From Cheilinus undulatus (Eukaryota > Chordata > Actinopteri > Labriformes > Labridae): a stretch of 64,000 bases of DNA. Positions within the stretch are counted from its first letter, which is position 1. Every line of letters starts with the position of its first letter. The notes under the pieces are model-generated. The model was not told where the DNA came from and searched no databases. It was given only the letters and a program-made list of their open reading frames with translations. A program made the translations under genes and the position numbers. The stretch is from assembly GCF_018320785.1 (NCBI RefSeq), contig NC_054872.1, positions 24,324,769-24,388,768 of the forward strand. The letters are read 5' to 3'. Positions 63,401-64,000 of the stretch are shown piece after piece.

Positions 63401-64000
63401 ACTTTTCTGGACTTGAATGATTATACCCTCACCAGTAAACCCGCTATTGAATGTCTTCTTTATCCATTTTTATCCAATTAAAATCATATTACTGCTAGCT
63501 TAAATGCTAACGTAATGTCTTTTGAACAGGCATTTAAATTGAATAATGAAATTTTTTTGCATAAAAGGTTTGTGTTTTTTTACATTATTTAGACTTTTAT
63601 TTCTGTAAATGTACTTTATACTTTACACTTTATTCCAGACTCATAGGTCCATATCAGTATACATAAAAATGTGAAACTACCACCTCATGTTTCATTCTAA
63701 ACTAAAAACAGAATGTTCTTTTGTTTCAGGAATAATAACAACAGGATCAAACGAGTACTACATCGAGTCCTTCATACTTCTTTTCAGCAAGGACAGAAAA
63801 AATTGGAAGCTGTACAAAGGCGCTTTCAGCAAAGAAAAAAAGGTACACATTGTTCTGCATTCACTGATCTTAGTTTGGTGGTTCTTATTCAGTCAAACAC
63901 AGCTGATGTGTGCACACTGAGTGAACACTGTCTACTTCCTGATGTTCTCTGTGAATAAATAACCTGAATGTTTTTGTCCTCAGGTCTTTCAGTCCTACAC
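51344..64000 (+). CDS. DCBLD-like protein: signal peptide, CUB, LCCL, discoidin (3'-partial, ten exons seen)
   Basis: Exons 51344-51446, 56062-56283, 57373-57510, 60773-60824, 60914-60986, 61080-61213, 61333-61370, 61655-61846, 63730-63842 and 63984-64000+ join in phase. Residues 1-34 form a signal peptide with a hydrophobic core ([14 protein letters not shown]). The CUB domain (38-154) has [10 protein letters not shown] and four cysteines (38, 65, 92, 112). The LCCL domain (about 156-253) has YCPAGC and [12 protein letters not shown]. The F5/8 type C domain begins at C255 ([21 protein letters not shown]). CUB-LCCL-discoidin order is specific to DCBLD1/DCBLD2 (ESDN/CLCP1), single-pass membrane proteins with phosphotyrosine-bearing tails. 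The transmembrane and cytoplasmic parts would lie beyond the right edge. Which paralogue cannot be decided here. Confidence 0.9.
51447..52916 (+). other. DCBLD-like intron 1, left part
   Basis: Begins with the donor of exon 1; no exon or repeat recognised in this part. Confidence 0.4.
52917..52962. repeat. TG dinucleotide microsatellite
   Basis: About 23 TG units with GGGTGGG interruption, in DCBLD-like intron 1. Confidence 0.92.
54080..54790. mobile_element. Possible non-autonomous hAT element
   Basis: AGGGATG on the left and CATCCCT on the right are inverted. Internal phrases such as CAATACTTTTGATACGGTG and GGTACTCAATATTGGATACC are typical of fish hAT ends. No 8-bp target repeat was found, so it could be two separate pieces. 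Confidence 0.35.
54965..55145 (+). mobile_element. tRNA-derived SINE, most diverged copy
   Basis: CGGTAGCCTACTGGTTAT, CTATGTACAGAGGCTG, B-box-like GGTTAAATCCA at 55050-55060, CTCCCCAGTTTCCCACTC and ATAAAAGCACACAAGC follow the order of the copy at 26430-26592. Located in DCBLD-like intron 1. Confidence 0.45.
55210..55985 (+). mobile_element. Rex1/CR1-type LINE 3' fragment
   Basis: RT C-terminal pieces in several frames: [53 protein letters not shown] and [12 protein letters not shown]. The 3' tail has CTTGGCCAGGACTCCCTTGT, AAAAGAGATTTTTGTATC and GGTTAAATAAAGGTTAAATA, typical of fish Rex1-like elements. 5'-truncated and frameshifted, in DCBLD-like intron 1. Confidence 0.75.
56062..56283 (+). 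CDS. DCBLD-like exon 2 (CUB, first part)
   Basis: A 222-bp exon encoding [25 protein letters not shown] and LLFGDFDIE, the typical CUB start with its calcium-site acidic residues. TTTCAG acceptor, CTGG|GTAAGC donor. Confidence 0.92.
57373..57510 (+). CDS. DCBLD-like exon 3 (CUB, second part)
   Basis: A 138-bp exon encoding [17 protein letters not shown] and [10 protein letters not shown], the second half of the CUB domain. TTTACAG acceptor, CCAG|GTATGG donor; phase 1 at both ends. Confidence 0.92.
57580..57760 (-). mobile_element. Retroposon 3' end with TAAGA microsatellite
   Basis: GATAAGATAAGATAAGATA is followed by TTCCTTTATTAGTCCCACAA and GGGGAAATTCC, a dispersed fish retroposon end in minus orientation. 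The body is unclear. In DCBLD-like intron 3. Confidence 0.45.
57761..60772 (+). other. DCBLD-like intron 3, remainder
   Basis: No exon recognised. Near 57812 TGGGTGATAAAGAAAAAATT resembles a hAT end without a partner. Near 59218-59250 CAATTCAGTTAAATTCAAAT with GCTTTATTGGCATG resembles a retroposon end. A poly-A run lies at 58300-58314. Confidence 0.35.
60773..60824 (+). CDS. DCBLD-like exon 4 (LCCL start)
   Basis: A 52-bp micro-exon encoding [16 protein letters not shown]. Acceptor TGACAG, donor TTTTAG|GTAAGT. Phases match exons 3 and 5. Confidence 0.8.
60914..60986 (+). CDS. DCBLD-like exon 5 (LCCL core)
   Basis: A 73-bp exon encoding [17 protein letters not shown], the LCCL CPAGC signature. 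TCTCAG acceptor, AGAT|GTAAGT donor. Confidence 0.9.
61080..61213 (+). CDS. DCBLD-like exon 6 (LCCL)
   Basis: A 134-bp exon encoding [12 protein letters not shown] and GGHVTVNRE, the conserved LCCL centre, then [11 protein letters not shown]. The donor inferred from phase is AAAT|GTTTGT, weaker than the others in this gene. Confidence 0.85.
61333..61370 (+). CDS. DCBLD-like exon 7 (LCCL end)
   Basis: A 38-bp micro-exon encoding [12 protein letters not shown], which closes the LCCL domain. CAACAG acceptor, CAAG|GTATGA donor. Confidence 0.8.
61655..61846 (+). CDS. DCBLD-like exon 8 (discoidin start)
   Basis: A 192-bp exon from a first cysteine ([10 protein letters not shown]) through HAMQWSSRN and [15 protein letters not shown], the N-terminal part of an F5/8 type C domain. 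AAACAG acceptor, ACTG|GTAAAT donor. Confidence 0.92.
62068..62930 (-). mobile_element. L2-type LINE 3' fragment
   Basis: Minus-strand RT C terminus: [40 protein letters not shown], and in another frame [20 protein letters not shown] with [16 protein letters not shown]. It ends with TGCTATATAAAAAAAGTTTG and a TGAT microsatellite (62068-62086), the L2 3' signature. In DCBLD-like intron 8. Confidence 0.75.
62931..63650. repeat. Possible hAT-derived sequence
   Basis: CCGATACCGGTATCAG, GGTATTGGTATCGGCGAGTA and CTGATCTGATACCG near the left resemble ends of a fish hAT family; TCCATATCAGTATAC near 63648 could be its far end. No clear target repeat. Confidence 0.3.
63730..63842 (+). CDS. DCBLD-like exon 9 (discoidin)
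   Basis: A 113-bp exon encoding [19 protein letters not shown] and [14 protein letters not shown], the F5/8C core strands. TTTCAG acceptor, AAAAAG|GTACAC donor. Confidence 0.9.
63984..64000 (+). CDS. DCBLD-like exon 10 (cut by window edge)
   Basis: After a TCCTCAG acceptor the exon reads VFQSY before the window ends. This matches the VFQ that follows in DCBLD discoidin domains. Confidence 0.75.

Noticed and set aside
1..64000. CRISPR arrays, prokaryotic operons, integrated viruses, toxin systems
   Set aside because: The window is vertebrate nuclear DNA. Tandem arrays lack unique spacers, and no viral or toxin protein was recognised.

Overview
The window is AT-rich vertebrate nuclear DNA, almost certainly from a teleost fish. 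It has spliced genes with long introns, several decayed Tc1/mariner elements, L2- and Rex1/CR1-type LINE pieces, short non-autonomous hAT elements with 8-bp target duplications, tRNA-derived SINE copies and many microsatellites. Most of the sequence is non-coding, and most open frames in it are chance or transposon-derived.

Three host genes can be supported. (1) On the minus strand, 37674-49217, nine coding exons join in phase into a 509-residue GMEB1-type SAND-domain transcription factor; at least one non-coding 5' exon ends at 50441. (2) On the plus strand from 51344 past the right edge, ten exons (the last cut by the edge) join in phase into a secreted/transmembrane protein with signal peptide, CUB domain, LCCL domain and the start of an F5/8 type C (discoidin) domain. 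This is the DCBLD1/DCBLD2 architecture. Genes 1 and 2 are head-to-head across a roughly 0.8-0.9 kb shared promoter region. (3) On the minus strand at 25637-25706, a short signal-peptide exon ends in a phase-1 donor. It fits exon 1 of a receptor-type protein tyrosine phosphatase of the R2B group (PTPRU/PTPRK-like), whose other exons would lie left of the window; this assignment is an inference.

Layout: 1-1245 holds two Tc1-type 3' ends; 2885-3915 is a degenerate 11-bp satellite; 4873-6835 is a 5'-truncated L2 LINE with an uninterrupted reverse transcriptase ORF; 6836-12336 is mostly unique non-coding DNA; 12339-14685 is a complete but dead Tc1 element with a hAT element nested in it, followed by a second decayed Tc1-like element to about 15500; 15500-25636 is unique non-coding DNA, probably intron 1 of the candidate phosphatase gene; 25637-26050 is that gene's first exon and upstream region; 26400-37641 is intergenic and repeat-rich (SINE, Tc1 pieces, T-rich satellite, a hAT element 33 bp past the GMEB stop codon); 37674-50441 is the GMEB gene with repeats in its introns (AGCTAA-type satellite, SINE, helicase-like relic, a Tc1 copy with another nested hAT); 51344-64000 is the DCBLD-like gene, whose introns carry Rex1/CR1 and L2 fragments.

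No prokaryotic, viral, CRISPR or toxin system was seen. The points most worth a second look are the divergent C terminus of the GMEB protein, the bidirectional promoter, possible paralogon synteny, a hAT element that may supply the GMEB poly(A) signal, and a RecQ-like Walker A relic in a GMEB intron.
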